Assembly: GCA_941918925.1 (NCBI GenBank)
Contig: OW799234.1
Location: forward strand, 119,734,284-119,798,283
Direction of reading: 5' to 3'
Length of the DNA stretch: 64,000 nt
Origin: Phyto melanocephala
Taxonomy: Eukaryota > Arthropoda > Insecta > Diptera > Rhinophoridae
A model generated the notes under the pieces. It did not search any database, had not been told where the DNA came from, and saw nothing but the letters and a program-made list of their open reading frames with translations. The position numbers were made by a program, and so were the translations under genes. Positions 22,627 to 34,695 of this stretch are shown piece by piece. How positions within the stretch are numbered: position 1 is the stretch's first letter; every line of letters begins with the position of its first letter.

Positions 22627-24857
22627 ATGGCTCACATAATTAATCAAACACCTAAAAGTAAAACTGAAAAATATAAAGTTAGTGCAAATGTATGTAATAA
22701 AACGATATCTTCAATGGGCTTTGAAGGCATTCCTGCAGCCTCTAATTATGTTAAAGTGGAATTAATAGACTACTCAGACCACCCACAACAAGCCGCAGAA
22801 ACATTCGCAAAAGCAGGCGCAGTGTTAGGTTGTGTTGAGAGTTCAACAAGGGAAGATGAAAGTTACAGGGATACAGGCAAAGTTCGGCCGTCAAAAAATA
22901 ACTGGGAGGAAATAGTTCATAATAGGAGAATTTATAAAAGAAAAGTTTATCCTATTGAAAACAAATGTGGTATTTGTTATAAGGTGGTGGTTTGAACAAT
23001 TTCTGGTTATATTTAAAAAAATTAAGTATCATTTCAGAGATTTTCCTTTCAAAGAGATTTGATTAAGCATGCCCAACAAACTCATCCCAATGGGAAAGCC
23101 TTGAAGTGTCAATATTGTACGACTTTGTTTTCCAAAATCAAATCTATTACTACTCATTTAAAAAGATGTCATCCCAACTTGACCAAAACTCTGCCTTGTG
23201 AGTTTTGCCACAAGTCGTTTTTTATTCGCTTTCAGTTGGAGCGTCATAGAAGAACTCATATAGAGCAAATGATGGCTTTGAAAAGAGAAAGTAGAGGAAA
23301 TATGGATGCGGACGTTTTTGAAAATCGGAAAGGAAAAATTTACCCGATAGAAAATCATTGTGCCGTTTGCGCGGAGGTACTATTTAAAGAATATTAATGT
23401 TTGTTTATTTGATATAAGAAATACAATTTAATTTTTAGATATTTTCCTTTCAAAAGGATCTTGTTAAGCACACCGAACAAGCTCATCCAGATGCTAAAGT
23501 ATTTAAATGTCTGTATTGTTCTACCCTATTTTCAAAACTTAAATCGGTGACTACCCATTACAAAAGAAGTCATTCTAAAGCGTCAAAGACTATGACGTGT
23601 GACTATTGTGACATGTCATTCTTTACGAAATTCCTGTTGGAGCGTCACCAAAGATCTCATACAGAATGCAAACCATTTGTATGCAGTCTGTGTGACAGGG
23701 AATACAAATATAAAAGAAATTTGATGGTTCATATGAAAACACATACGGAAGAAGAAAACTCGCATAATAAAGAGTTTGTAGAAGATGAGTATTGTAGTAG
23801 TAAAGAGGATTATGGGGAAAAGGATGATCAATATTTATTACCAGATAACGAATATTATAAAATTGACGAACAAAAATTACTAACTGACGATGAAGAGTAT
23901 GGAGGGGTAAGGGATGATCAACATTTTTTAGCAAATGAGTATTGTGAAAATTCTCCGGAAAATCTATTAACGGAGGATGAATATTGCAAGGATGATGAGG
24001 AGTATTTTACAAATCAATATGAAAAAGGGGTGGATAATATTTACAATAAATCACAGTTTCCCTTTAAATGTAACGAATGTGGAAAATCCTACGGGTTAAA
24101 AAATGATTTAAAGAACCATCAAAAATCTCACCAGCAAAATAATGAACTAACGGAAATTATAGCTGTAGCTGAAGGATCGGAAATTGAACAGATAGAAAAT
24201 AATATTTATAGAAACACGTATTTCATTATAGACGAATTTAATACAGATTCAGAATCCAATGACGTTTTAGAAAACGATGAAATACCAACATATTACTCTA
24301 ATGAGTACAATTATAATCACGTTGAACAACCTGACACGCATATTTCGGCAGACAAACAAAGCATGTGTGAAGTATGTTCCAAATCAATTACAAGTCAGCA
24401 ATCGATGGCCAAACATTTTCGACGTTGTCATCCTGAAATTGATTTTTTCAAATGTCATTTTTGTGATGATTATTTCTTTAGTCTGGATTCGCTATCACAG
24501 CACATTGATATTCGGAAACATCCACAAAAGCCACATGTTTGCGAAATGTGTCTAAAGTCTTTTAATCGCAAAAGTGATTGGAAACGGCACAGAAAAATAC
24601 ACACTGACGAGCGTCCGTATGTGTGCAATATATGTCAAAAAAGCTTTAAAATATTTAATCAGCTAAGACGTCACGAAGTGAATCACACTTTACCCAATAA
24701 TTTAACATGTGAATATTGTTTGATATCATTTAATAACAGAGAAAGTTTATATCTTCACCTAAAGACTCACACGGGTGAAAATAAATACTTGTGTACACTT
24801 TGTAAACAAGTCTTTAAAATGAAAAGTTGCTTGGTAAATCATCGAAGAGCTCATTAA
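22627..24857 (+). CDS. C2H2 zinc-finger protein with 14 fingers
   Basis: Exons 22627-22983, 23038-23376 and 23439-24857, all phase 0, give 704 aa. The N-terminal 112 residues have no recognised domain (no ZAD). Fourteen C2H2 fingers follow: three in the exon 1/2 unit, three in the exon 2/3 unit, one CSLC finger, an acidic linker of about 120 residues, one CNEC finger, another acidic linker, then six more (CEVC to CTLC). Both introns cut a finger at the same place, three residues after its second Cys (CGICYK|RFSFQ and CAVCAE|IFSFQ), and each cut finger is preceded by YPIEN. Exons 2 and 3 therefore begin with a duplicated three-finger module. Predicted nuclear DNA-binding protein; targets unknown. 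ATG 22627 is the first in-frame Met of the open frame. Confidence 0.85.
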
Positions 24858-24869
24858 ACCTTAAAAAAG

Positions 24870-24875
24870 AATAAA
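24870..24875 (+). terminator. Polyadenylation signal of the 14-finger gene
   Basis: AATAAA 13 nt after the stop codon. It is close to the stop but is the first canonical signal downstream. Confidence 0.4.
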
Positions 24876-25831
24876 TTCATATTAATACATATGTATAAGT
24901 TGATCTATAATGTCACGTTTAATATATATAGTTACGATAATTAAATAACACGTTATTTACCATAAAGAAACATTTCTTTTAGTTTTTATAATTTGTTGGG
25001 TAAGCATTGATATAAATTTTATATAAATATCTTATATTTTTGTTTTACTAATCTATGTAAATGGTACAAGTAAGTACTTTAAAAGTATTGTTTTTTGGAT
25101 ATATTACTTCTTTTTAATTTGCTTTGTAGTTTTTTTTACATGTTTATTTACTAAACTATGAGAAAACACCCTATAAACTACTATGAGCATATTTAAAAAA
25201 GTAATATTTTTACATAATATTTTCACCTAATTGCTTATAAAAACTTTATAAAATAAATATATATTTATTTATTAATTCCTTTGTAATACATGTAGCCATA
25301 TGGCCAATAAAAAATATATTACAAGTTTTCTTAAAAACTACGAGAACACCTAACACCCTTAAACTCCTACAAGCATGTTAAAAAGATCAATATTAAAACA
25401 AGACAAAAAGCCCCGTATTATCAGTATCAACTATAATTAGAATTGAAATAAATAAGAAGTTTATGCTTAAAAGTCAAAACTGACATTGAGAAGCAACGTA
25501 AAGTTCTCGGCAGCAAATTTTTAAAAATTTATTTAAGGTCAATAAACACAAAAATCGTTATATAGTCATGACAACCAAATTAGAATCAATATTCAGTAGT
25601 GGTATTTAATAGATTTTGAGTAATTCGTATTCTAAAATGAACAAGTATGGTAATATTGTTTAATGTATGATAAGAAGTAATGGATGGTAATGCTGCGTTG
25701 TGGTGAGCAGCAGCAATTGCTTTGTTTACAAACAAAAAACATCTGTCCAAAAAAGTAAAATTTTTACTAAAATTGTTCAAGAAAATAATATTAAATACAT
25801 ACTTATTTTTGAATAAAACTAAACATTATTT
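24876..25831 (+). other. Intergenic between the two zinc-finger genes
   Basis: AT-rich DNA with no coding similarity. Two weakly similar stretches (around 25150-25190 and 25330-25370, AAAACACC/GAGAACACC...ACTAC) suggest a decayed repeat. The promoter of the ZAD gene should be at its right end. Confidence 0.45.
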
Positions 25832-28800
25832 ATGATGAGTATATCAATGCGAAAAATAACTTACTATGAAAATATATTAGAATTTAAACAAAATACTAAG
25901 GAACAATTAAATTTAAATGAGGTTAACAATTGGAAACTGTGTCGAACTTGTCTTTTGGACACAAATGAAGATGATGTAGATTTAAAAAAAATGAGTATCA
26001 TTGATGTTATGCAAGGGAGTTTTCTTAGCATAGAGGAAATGCTAGTTCAAACGACAAATATAAAGGTGTGTATGAAAATAATTTTCCATACAGTCTCTAA
26101 TAACAAGTTATTTATAACTTACAGATGGCTAAAACAGAAAAACTGCCTTTAAAGATTTGTAAAGAATGTTTTACTAAAATAACCACTTCCTATTACTTCG
26201 CTATACAAGTCAGTAAAGCTGAAAATATTTTAATACAATTGGCTAACAAATTGGAAGACAACAAGTCTGAGCCACAGGGAGCATATGAACAAGAACAGGA
26301 AAAGAAAACAGAATACAATTTTAATGAAATGGAAATGAATGACGACAGTACTCTTATGGAAATTGAGGAATTGTATGATTCTGAAAATTCTGAAAATGTT
26401 ATCAATTCCGCAAAAGAAGAAGACGAAACCTGTAACGAAAAATTAGAGAATTTTCCGACAGAGAATAAAGAGATTTTAGAATATGATGACAATGATTTTT
26501 TCCAAATTGAGACAACATTTTTAGCCGAAGAAAAAAATGAAACTGTCTTAAAAACTTACTCTAGTGGAGGTGAAAGCCATCCGAAAAACGATTTATTTGA
26601 GACAATAGAAATAAGTGATGTTGAAACGCTAGTACCTGTTAAAAAGTCAACAAACGCTAAAAAAACATTAATCAAAGAAGTTTCGTCGTCTTTGGGATAT
26701 AAACATAAACAGCCACGTGTCACAAGTCCTCTTTTAAACGAAATCGTTTGTGCCATATGTGAGAATGTAATTATGAATTTAATATACATATACTATATAT
26801 TTATTTTTTTCAACACAGTGAAAAAGTAACTTATTAAAAATAATGTTACTAGTTACTTTGGTGATCAAAACATAGTTAAAAAATCTTTAAAGGTGAGCAC
26901 CAATTGTAAAGAACAGATGCTAAGTTTTTTGGGTTTTTAAATCGCCGACAAGCCGATCGCTTACAATTGGAAATAAATAGTTTTAGACAAAAGTTCCTTC
27001 CTGGGGAATAAATTTTCGGCGGATACAGCTGTTGCTGAGTTGAACAAGTTTAACTCTGATCGTTTCGGAACGTAGATCCAATTGTCGTGGGAACGGTTAA
27101 AAATAGTTGTATGTGGCCCAATATTTATGAATTAGCCGTGAAATCCTAAGTATTCTTATTGGGTCTATCTATACAGACATATATTGCTCATTTACTTCTA
27201 CAATTCCATAACGCAGAAACATAATTTTGAAAAAACAAATGGCTTTGAAAGTTTAAAATTATTCCACTATATCAATTTCAATTTAAATTTTCTTAAATAC
27301 AGTAATATCAAACCTGAGTAAAACTAAAAAATAAAAGGAAAAAAAAATATAATACAAAATATGTAAATATAAAATTTAAATATAATGGGCCAATTCAAAG
27401 TAGACTCTCATATTGTACTATGTGATATAATTCATATTAATATGACTAGTGACTTTGAACACCTTTTGTTAACAAATTATGTATTTAATACAAGAAAGAA
27501 GACAAAGAGATGACGCTGTTAAAAATTGTATGTATACAGGAAAGAAGAAAATAGAAAATATTCTCTCTGAGAGGTGAGAAGCGAAGAAATTCTCTCTGAG
27601 AGACAGTATGGTTAAAAGTATAACATAAACAATTTCTTATACATAGGAAACAAATGTGTAAAGTCATATTATTTTTTTTGTATGGAAATTACTAACAAAA
27701 ATTTTAACACGGCTTTCAGACTAGGCAAGTCACTTGCGCAAGTGACTTGCGCAAGTGTTGTGTTTATAGGCAAAAGGGGTAAGGTCGGGTTAAGAGGAAG
27801 AAACTTGCTCATTTTTGAGTACACACTTGCCTGTACTCGGCAATACCCCTTTCGCATTGGGCAAGTCACTTGCTCAAGTTAGTTTTTTATTTTCTTTTAT
27901 TTTTCTTTGAACTTGCTTTCATGTTCAGACTCAGCAACTGACTTGCCCAAGTTTCGTTCTCTTTTACTTATTATACTCTTCACACAGTGAAAAAGGGTAT
28001 ATATAGGTTTGTCATTCCGTTTGAAATTTCTACAATTATCAATTATCTACACATACATACAAACGTGGTATACTGGTTAGAGTGAGCCAAAAAATTTTTT
28101 TTATTTTATATTTTATTCAAATTTTTATTGTTTTATTTTTAATTTTTCTTTTAATTTATTTTTTTTAAGCACATAAGTAAACTAAATGTATAATATTACA
28201 ATGTGATGTTTTTATATATGTATGTTTTGTATGTACGTATTTCATATGAGATAAATGGTGACATAAACAATTGTTGTTGAATGACTACACGTGGTAAAGG
28301 GTTTATAAGATTCGGCATGGCCGAATATAGCACTCTTGTTTGTTTTTATTACTCTTTTGTTTTTGGTTTCTCAACAAAAACTTGCTCGTACTTGCCGAGT
28401 ACAGGCAAGTGTGTACTCAAAAATGAGCAAGTTTCTGCCTCTTAACCCGACCTTACCCCTTTTGCCTATAAACACAACACTTGCGCAAGTCACTTGCGCA
28501 AGTGACTTGCCTGGTCTGAAAGCCGTGCAAGTACGAGCAAGTTTTTGTTGAGAAACCAAAAACAAAAGAGTAATAAAAACAAACAAGAGTGCTATATTCG
28601 GCCATGCCGAATCTTATATACCCTTCACAACGTGTTGTTATGCAACAACAATTGTTTATGTCACCATTTATCTCATATGAAATACGTACATACAAAACAT
28701 ACATATATAAAAACATCCCATTGTAATATTATACATTAAGTTTACTTATGTGCTTAAAAAAAATAAATTAAAAGAAAAATTAAAAATAAAACAATAAAAA

Positions 28801-30850
28801 TTTTAATAAAATATAAAATAAAAAAAAATTTTTGGCTCACTCTAACCAGTATACCACGTTTGTATGTATGTGTAGAAAATTGATAATTGTAGAAATTTCA
28901 AACGGAATGACAAACCTATTTATACCCTTTTTCACTGTGTGAAGAGTATAATAAGTAAAAGAGAACGAAACTTGGGCAAGTCAGTTGCTGAGTCTGAACA
29001 TGAAAGCAAGTTCAAAGAAAAATAAAAGAAAATAAAAAACTAACTTGAGCAAGTGACTTGCCCAATGCGAAAGGGGTATAAGCATGCATAAAATAATATG
29101 AAATAGTACAAATACGACTGATATGCAACCACTTTGAATTGGCCCAATATTTTGTCAATAGTTTTATATTACATCCCAAATTAAAAAAATTACACATCAT
29201 TTGGGAACACATACACATGACCTTAATTCGAATGTATTAGAAATTTTCGAAATAGCATCAAATTTCCTTTAAAAGCTTAAACTTCTCATTTTGAAATATT
29301 TTTAGTGATTTTATGTAGAAATGTTAAATTATATCTCAAAAGGTTTTAATAAATTGCAAATATTTTGAGAAATTTTTATAAATCTAGTATTTATATATAA
29401 ATCAAAAATCAAAATAAATGGAAGCCGTTTATTTACATTCGTGTATGTACATACATACATACTTATGTTCATCTATAAAAATTTTCCAGTGAAACGAAAG
29501 TTTTCAAAATTTATAAAGAAAATTTTCTAAGACTAAAATTATGTAAAATTTTTTTATTAATGTTAATAAAATCATATGCAATGCAATTTGAAACTTAATA
29601 TATAAAAATTAAAAATTTGTCGGTTTGTTTTGTTGTTCGTTTGTATTCTATGCGTAGTCAATATTAATTTGTAATGTAATTAACTTGAAATTTAAAAATG
29701 TTCACTAAGAACATTAAGGCCATTATTTCAACTTGCCGTTACCTAAAGGCTGGATTTTGTCGGACAGATAGATGGCTTTGCTTTATAAACTCTTAATTTA
29801 TTATTTTTTATACCTTAAATTTTATTAAAATTAATAATAATAACAAAAAAAAAAAAATTGGAAGTTGTAATAATGCAAAGCTATTTATCGGGCAGACTAA
29901 ATCCTACCTTTAACTAAAGGCAAGTTGTAATAATGGCCCTAAATCTATTCAGTGTTAAAATTGCACCTTAATCCGTCTAAACGAATAGTAAATATATTGA
30001 GGTTATATAAGAATTTAAACAATGAATCATAAAATGCATTAAAATAAATAAACATTTTTCTGAAAAATTAAAAATTTTAAAGAAATATAGAAACAGTTTT
30101 TGTACCCTACTAAACAATTTATAATTTTGAGTTAAAGTACTCTTGTTGAACAATTGCAATTGCTAATCATTTGTTATGTTATGTATATTAGCTTGTTACA
30201 AATTTAAATAATTTTTTTTTAAATTAATTTTGCAGGCTTTTGAAAGACAACAAGATCTGGTCAGTCACGTTAAATTAGTACATCCCAACTCGAAAGCGTT
30301 TAAGTGTCGAATTTGCAGCAATCTCTTTTCTCATATACAATCGTTATCCAGACACATGAACAGTCATAAAGAAACGGTTTACTTAAATGAGTGTGAATAT
30401 TGTACAAAAACATTTGTACGTGTCGATGACCTTAAGCGGCACATAAGAATACATACCGGTGAACGTCCTTATGTGTGTTCGTTGTGCGAAAAATCATTCC
30501 AACAATTAACCGACTTAAAGTTTCATGAGCAAAAACATCAACAGGAGAAGGATCATACACCGAAATTATACGAATGCCAACAATGCGAACAAACTTATAC
30601 ATCTCGTAATGGTTTATATTTACACAAGAAAAAACATCACACGCAAAGTGATAACAATGATGAAAATCCTTATGCTTGTTCGTTATGTGAAAAATCTTTT
30701 CCACTTCTATTTCAGCTTAGATTTCATACAAAACAACACTATTTACTGAAAACGATAAAGTGTGATAAATGCGATCAATCATATAGTTCTCGTAATGATT
30801 TTAATTTGCACGAAAGAAAGCATCATAAAAAAATCGTTGAAAAGAACTAG
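25832..30850 (+). CDS. ZAD-type C2H2 zinc-finger protein (ZAD plus seven fingers)
   Basis: Exons 25832-26065, 26125-26766 and 30236-30850, all phase 0, give 496 aa. The ZAD, an insect-expanded dimerisation module, is visible as C37-x2-C40 (KLCRTC) and C90-x2-C93 (KICKEC) and is split by intron 1. An acidic linker follows. Seven C2H2 fingers begin with CAICEN|AFERQQ, again split by an intron three codons after the second Cys, as in the upstream 14-finger gene; then CRIC, CEYC, CSLC, CQQC, CSLC and CDKC. One canonical HTGERPY linker is present. Intron 2 is 3.47 kb and full of repeats, including the X-Y-X'-Y' block at 27708-29079. Predicted nuclear DNA-binding regulator. The first two in-frame ATGs are adjacent; the exact start is uncertain. 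Confidence 0.87.
26767..27707 (+). other. ZAD gene intron 2, left part
   Basis: Non-coding intron sequence with no assigned element. An inverted pair AATTCTCTCTGAGAG(G)/CTCTCTGAGAGACAG near 27560-27605 is short and local. Confidence 0.5.
27970..28350 (+). mobile_element. INE-1-like element in arm Y
   Basis: From CTTCACACAGTGAAAAAGGG through TTTGTCATTCCGTTTGAAAT to GATTCGGCATGGCCGAATATAGCACTCTTG. It is mirrored in Y', so it was inserted before the inverted duplication formed. Confidence 0.75.
28572..28953 (-). mobile_element. INE-1-like element in arm Y' (mirror copy)
   Basis: Inverted counterpart of 27970-28350, from CAAGAGTGCTATATTCGGCC to CCTTTTTCACTGTGTGAAGA. It has slightly more differences from its mate (for example around the GTTGTTGCATAACAAC segment) than the flanking ACTTGC-rich parts. 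Confidence 0.75.
29080..30235 (+). other. ZAD gene intron 2, right part
   Basis: AT-rich intron DNA ending in the TTTTGCAG acceptor before 30236. Contains the MITE candidate at 29716-29940. Confidence 0.6.
29716..29940. mobile_element. MITE candidate with about 65-bp imperfect inverted repeats
   Basis: AAGGCCATTATTTCAACTTG at the left end pairs with CAAGTTGTAATAATGGCCCT at the right; the similarity continues inward to GGCTTTGC/GCAAAGCTA at about 80%. The centre is AT-rich. Flanking bases suggest a short T/A target site but no clean duplication. Confidence 0.55.
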
Positions 30851-31318
30851 GCCAGCCAAAAGGCAGTGAGAAATAAGAAATTAAATGAAAAAATGGTCAA
30901 AAAAACTAATTAAAATAAAAATGAGCGTAAAAACAGGATTTTTGAATTATAAATACCTTAATTGGGATATATGTAATTTTAGGGAAAAGAATAGTTTAAC
31001 AATTTAAAAACAAAAAAAACAGACTCTTAGAAAAAATTCCAGAGAGATCAAAGTATAGAAAGTTTAAACAAAAAGCCAGAATTAGAATTGAAAAACATTG
31101 TCTAAAAATATGTACATATGTATGTTTGTATATAAAAAAAATACATATACAAATATAATAATAATAACATTTGGCCTGGTACAGCGATTATATTGTCTGG
31201 ACAATACCAACATATTGTTGATAAAGGACCACAAAAAAACAAATTAGATTGAAATAAAAAGTTGTAAAATTAATACAAAACCTGTCATAGAGCTGATGGT
31301 AGAAGCAAAAAAAAATAT
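30851..31318 (+). other. ZAD gene 3' flank
   Basis: A-rich sequence with the likely 3' UTR; no coding content. Confidence 0.45.
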
Positions 31319-31965
31319 AACAAGTAAGAACGCTATATTCGGCCGTGCCGAATCTAATATACCCTTCACAACGTGTAGTCATGCAATAAAAAAAATAAAA
31401 ATAAAAAAATAAAAAAAAAATTTTTTTTAAAAAATAATTCAAATATATATAATATAAAACAAAAAAAAAAATTAATAAAAAATAAAAACATAAATAATAT
31501 ATTAAATAAAAATTAAAAAAATATAAAAAAAAATAAAAAAAATTTTTTTTTGGCTCAGCTGGGATTCGATGCCATGTTTACTCTAACCAGTATACACGTT
31601 TGTATGTATGTATGTTGTTGTTGTAATGTTGTTTTTGTGAAAAAAAAATCGAGGTGGTCGTGGGTTTTTGCTCATATCTCAGTTGTTTATGTACCGATGT
31701 TTCTGATTTTCAATACCGATCTACTCCCGAATATTTCTGATATTTTAATACCTCACCCGGGTCCAAGCAATGTCGGGGGGCTTCAAAAAGTTGATTTCAA
31801 CATACACACGGACAGACGGACAGACTGACAGAGCTTAATCGACTCCCCTAATTATAAGCTTTCAGAAAATATATACTTTATGGGGTCGGAAATGAAAATT
31901 GTAGAAATTTCACACGGAATGACAAACCTATATATACCCTTTTTCACTGTGTGAAGGGTATAAAA
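31319..31965 (-). mobile_element. INE-1-like element, short subfamily
   Basis: Left end CAAGTAAGAACGCTATATTCGGCCGTGCCGAATC (hairpin), then TATACCCTTCACAACG. Right end TTTATGGGGTCGG...CCTTTTTCACTGTGTGAAGGGTATAAAA. The middle is A/T homopolymer-rich and includes GACAGACGGACAGACTGACAG. It is a well-preserved full copy and non-coding. Confidence 0.8.
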
Positions 31966-32879
31966 AGATATTACAAAAAAGTGATAATAAAAACAACAAC
32001 AGAAAAAGCCTTAGTAGTTAATTTCGTTCTCACTCAGTTATGGCAGAAAATATGAATACAATAATCATTTGAGTAGCAAATTCTATTTCTTAACTCTTTA
32101 TGAGTCAAAAATATGATATTTTCAACCAACCCTAAAATACCAGTGAAAGAGTGATGATGATGAAACCGTTGCTGGTTTCGAAAATGCATTCCACTCGACT
32201 GGTGTCGCTAAAAACTTATTTTATCATCGTATTATTTTCATTATCACAAATAAAAATGAATTTCTTCATACATAAATAATACATTTTTAAAACCAATAAA
32301 CAAATATTGTCTTTATATCATCCTCCACTGCCTCTTTTCTAGCGACCTCATTTCTGTGATATTCTCTAGAGAAAACTTTTAAGATATCATTTTCCTCATC
32401 GTATTTAGTTTTTGCTACCTAAATATATAATTATGTAATCTTCAGTAGTAATAGATAACGCGTTATACAGTTTCAATATAATCCTGCCTGTAATAATAGT
32501 TGTTCTCAGAATCAGCAGTACCTTAGTGTCTGCTGTGTTCATCTTTGGCCATAGTGATTATGGAACCTACAATCACTTTTGTTTCTCTATGCAAGATCCA
32601 CCCTTTTTGATATATATTTGTGTTTGAGGAATATTAAATCAGATTACTTTCATTTCGGTTCCCCTTTCTCCCCTTCGCACCCCAGTGATTTTATGGTTAC
32701 GAATTGTTGTTCCTTTCTTCAATGAGTTCCACGCCACTACAATCATTTTTATTTGGACTAGAAAACGATTTCACATTGCTGACAATTCTAATCGCACAGC
32801 TTGTACACTTAATGTATGCTAACCTGTAAACCAGAGTTCCGAGATCCGAGTCTTCCTAATCTAAAAAATCTAATCTAAT
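31966..32879. other. Intergenic, partly LINE-derived
   Basis: No intact gene. The right portion probably continues the LINE relic that follows (RNase H or downstream part), but similarity is too weak to place limits. Confidence 0.35.
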
Positions 32880-33525
32880 CTAAGATTCGTCTGTAAAAAC
32901 TGCACACTCCTCATACAGTCTGTCATACTAACGAACAATTCTTTTTCGGAATTGTTACAGATGACGTGATCTGATCTCTATAACCATATAGTCAGTCATC
33001 CTACAGACCAGTTTCCCATAAAATCCTAATGTGACCGATATATAGGAAATTTTCCAGTTCAGACACACCAAACTTAATTAATTTTCTTGTCGCCATTTCC
33101 ATCACCCAATACCTGAGGTGTGGTTGTTATAGATTCAGTGACGCCATGAAGCACACTTTTAGATCTTGGAAAGACGCTTCCCGTAACAAACTTTTTTCAT
33201 CACCTCCTACCAAACAAAACATGCATAGGTCTGAATTGGACTTACAGCTGTTGTGTTAATTCAGTTTACCACTATTGGTTGCAAACCCCAGCTCCCTAAT
33301 ATGGAATTACTTCATGTGAAATAGGCATTCAAGCCCTTCTTATTCCTCTCATGTGTAAATCTTACGATAATAACTTAACTATCCAGGACTACACTGAGAT
33401 ATTTAGCCTCATTTGCCAATTATAACTCTACTCCATTAAGTGTCGATCGTCTAAACTCCTTGAACTTATAAATCCTGATAAAGAGAGTTTGATTTGTTTT
33501 TCTGCCGCAAAAGGTAATTAATTGC
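32880..33525 (-). pseudogene. Jockey-type LINE ORF2 relic (reverse transcriptase C-terminus)
   Basis: The minus strand encodes recognisable blocks: STLNGVEL, NEAKYLSVVLDS, KKGLNAYFT, WGLQPIVVN, AVSPIQTYACFVW and VMKKVCYGKRLSKI. These run in the order found after the catalytic core of jockey-clade non-LTR retrotransposons. Many stops and shifts make it dead. A possible VFTDxS RNase H-like trace lies near 32900. Confidence 0.65.
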
Positions 33526-34695
33526 ATTTTGGAAATATTTTTTTCTTCAGATTTTCAAATTGATTGGCAGAGGTACATAACCAAAAAGCCAGGGTATCCC
33601 GCGCAAATCGACCTATACCTCTGTATACACTTGAACAATTAATAAAACTGAGTTTTATGGTTCTCTTCCAGTTAAAAAACGTTGGATCAGGCACCGTAAA
33701 CCGACCTATACCGACGGTCGATTGCCCTCAAACGATATTGGCAATGACGCGCAAGCTCTTGACCCGACCAGAGCTGAATTATAGCATGAAAATATTTTTT
33801 TTATATGAAGTTCGACAATTGGAAGAGATAAAATATATGAAATAGTGGCATTTCGAAAGGAACAGCTGATGATCAGCTGATCAACTGAATATAACTACAT
33901 AATTAAGTGTACCCTGGCTCCAACGGCTTGTTAATAATTAACAAAGATGTCGGTAACATCAACACAAACTATTCAAGATTTAGGTTTTTTAAAATAAAAA
34001 TTATATAATTTAATTATTAATAATTTTTTCGATATTTCGCTTCTTCTTTGTCTAGCATCACTAGGATATTAATTGTTGTTTTGATTATTATATTATAAAT
34101 AATTATATTATTTTTATTATTAAAAGACCTAAATCATATTTTCATCTTTAAATAAAAAAAAACTAATTAAAAAATATATAAATACTTTATGGAATCTAAA
34201 TTAAATATTTTGATGTGTTACAAACGGAATGACAAAATTGGTATACCTTCACACCATTTTTGTGGTGGTGGTGGGTATAAAAAGTTCTTTTATAAAATTT
34301 GTCCTAGAATCGTAGTGCATATTTTTAAATTAATTGTATAAATAAAACCTTTTGACTTTGTAAAGCCAGAAGGCTGGTATGCTGTCTGTATGGCAGAGTA
34401 GTCAGTCATTCATTTAGGTAAGGCGTCATTATGCTGATGTCAAGATTTTCTTTTAGAGATTTGATTTCTTTACTTTTCGTTTTTTACTATTGTTTTAATA
34501 TTGCTTGTTGTTGCCTTCGCTGCTGCTGTAAATGTTATTATTTTAGCGGATTGTTATCAACAGACAGACAGTACAATCGATCGATCGATCTACCGACCGT
34601 ATGATGATCATGATACAACAGTTTCACACATATTCAACAGTCTTAATGTAAATAAGTACATACACCTATTCATTACACTACACAAACAAATGGAA
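33526..34695. other. Intergenic with an INE-1-like end fragment
   Basis: No gene recognised. At about 34150-34282, GTGTTACAAACGGAATGACA...GGTGGTGGGTATAAAA is a solo fragment of the long INE-1-like subfamily end. GATCAGCTGATCA-type palindromes near 33870 are short. Confidence 0.45.

Larger units (their letters stand above)
27708..29079. repeat. Interleaved long inverted repeats, X-Y-X'-Y' block
   Basis: X (27708-27842, about 135 bp) recurs inverted as X' (28392-28527) with about two differences. Y (27843-28395, 553 bp) recurs inverted as Y' (28527-29079, 553 bp) at high identity. The order is therefore X, Y, inverted X, inverted Y, with neighbouring copies overlapping by a few bases of GCAAG/CTTGC. 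Each Y arm contains an INE-1-like element of about 380 bp. The remaining sequence is packed with ACTTGC/GCAAGT hexamers. Open frames in X on either strand are by-products. It lies wholly in intron 2 of the ZAD gene. Confidence 0.85.

Noticed and set aside
27682..28586. Open frames of 66-71 codons on opposite strands encoding the same peptide (in X and X')
   Set aside because: They mirror each other only because X is inverted as X'; the reading frame also runs through the ACTTGC repeats and has no gene-like start or context.
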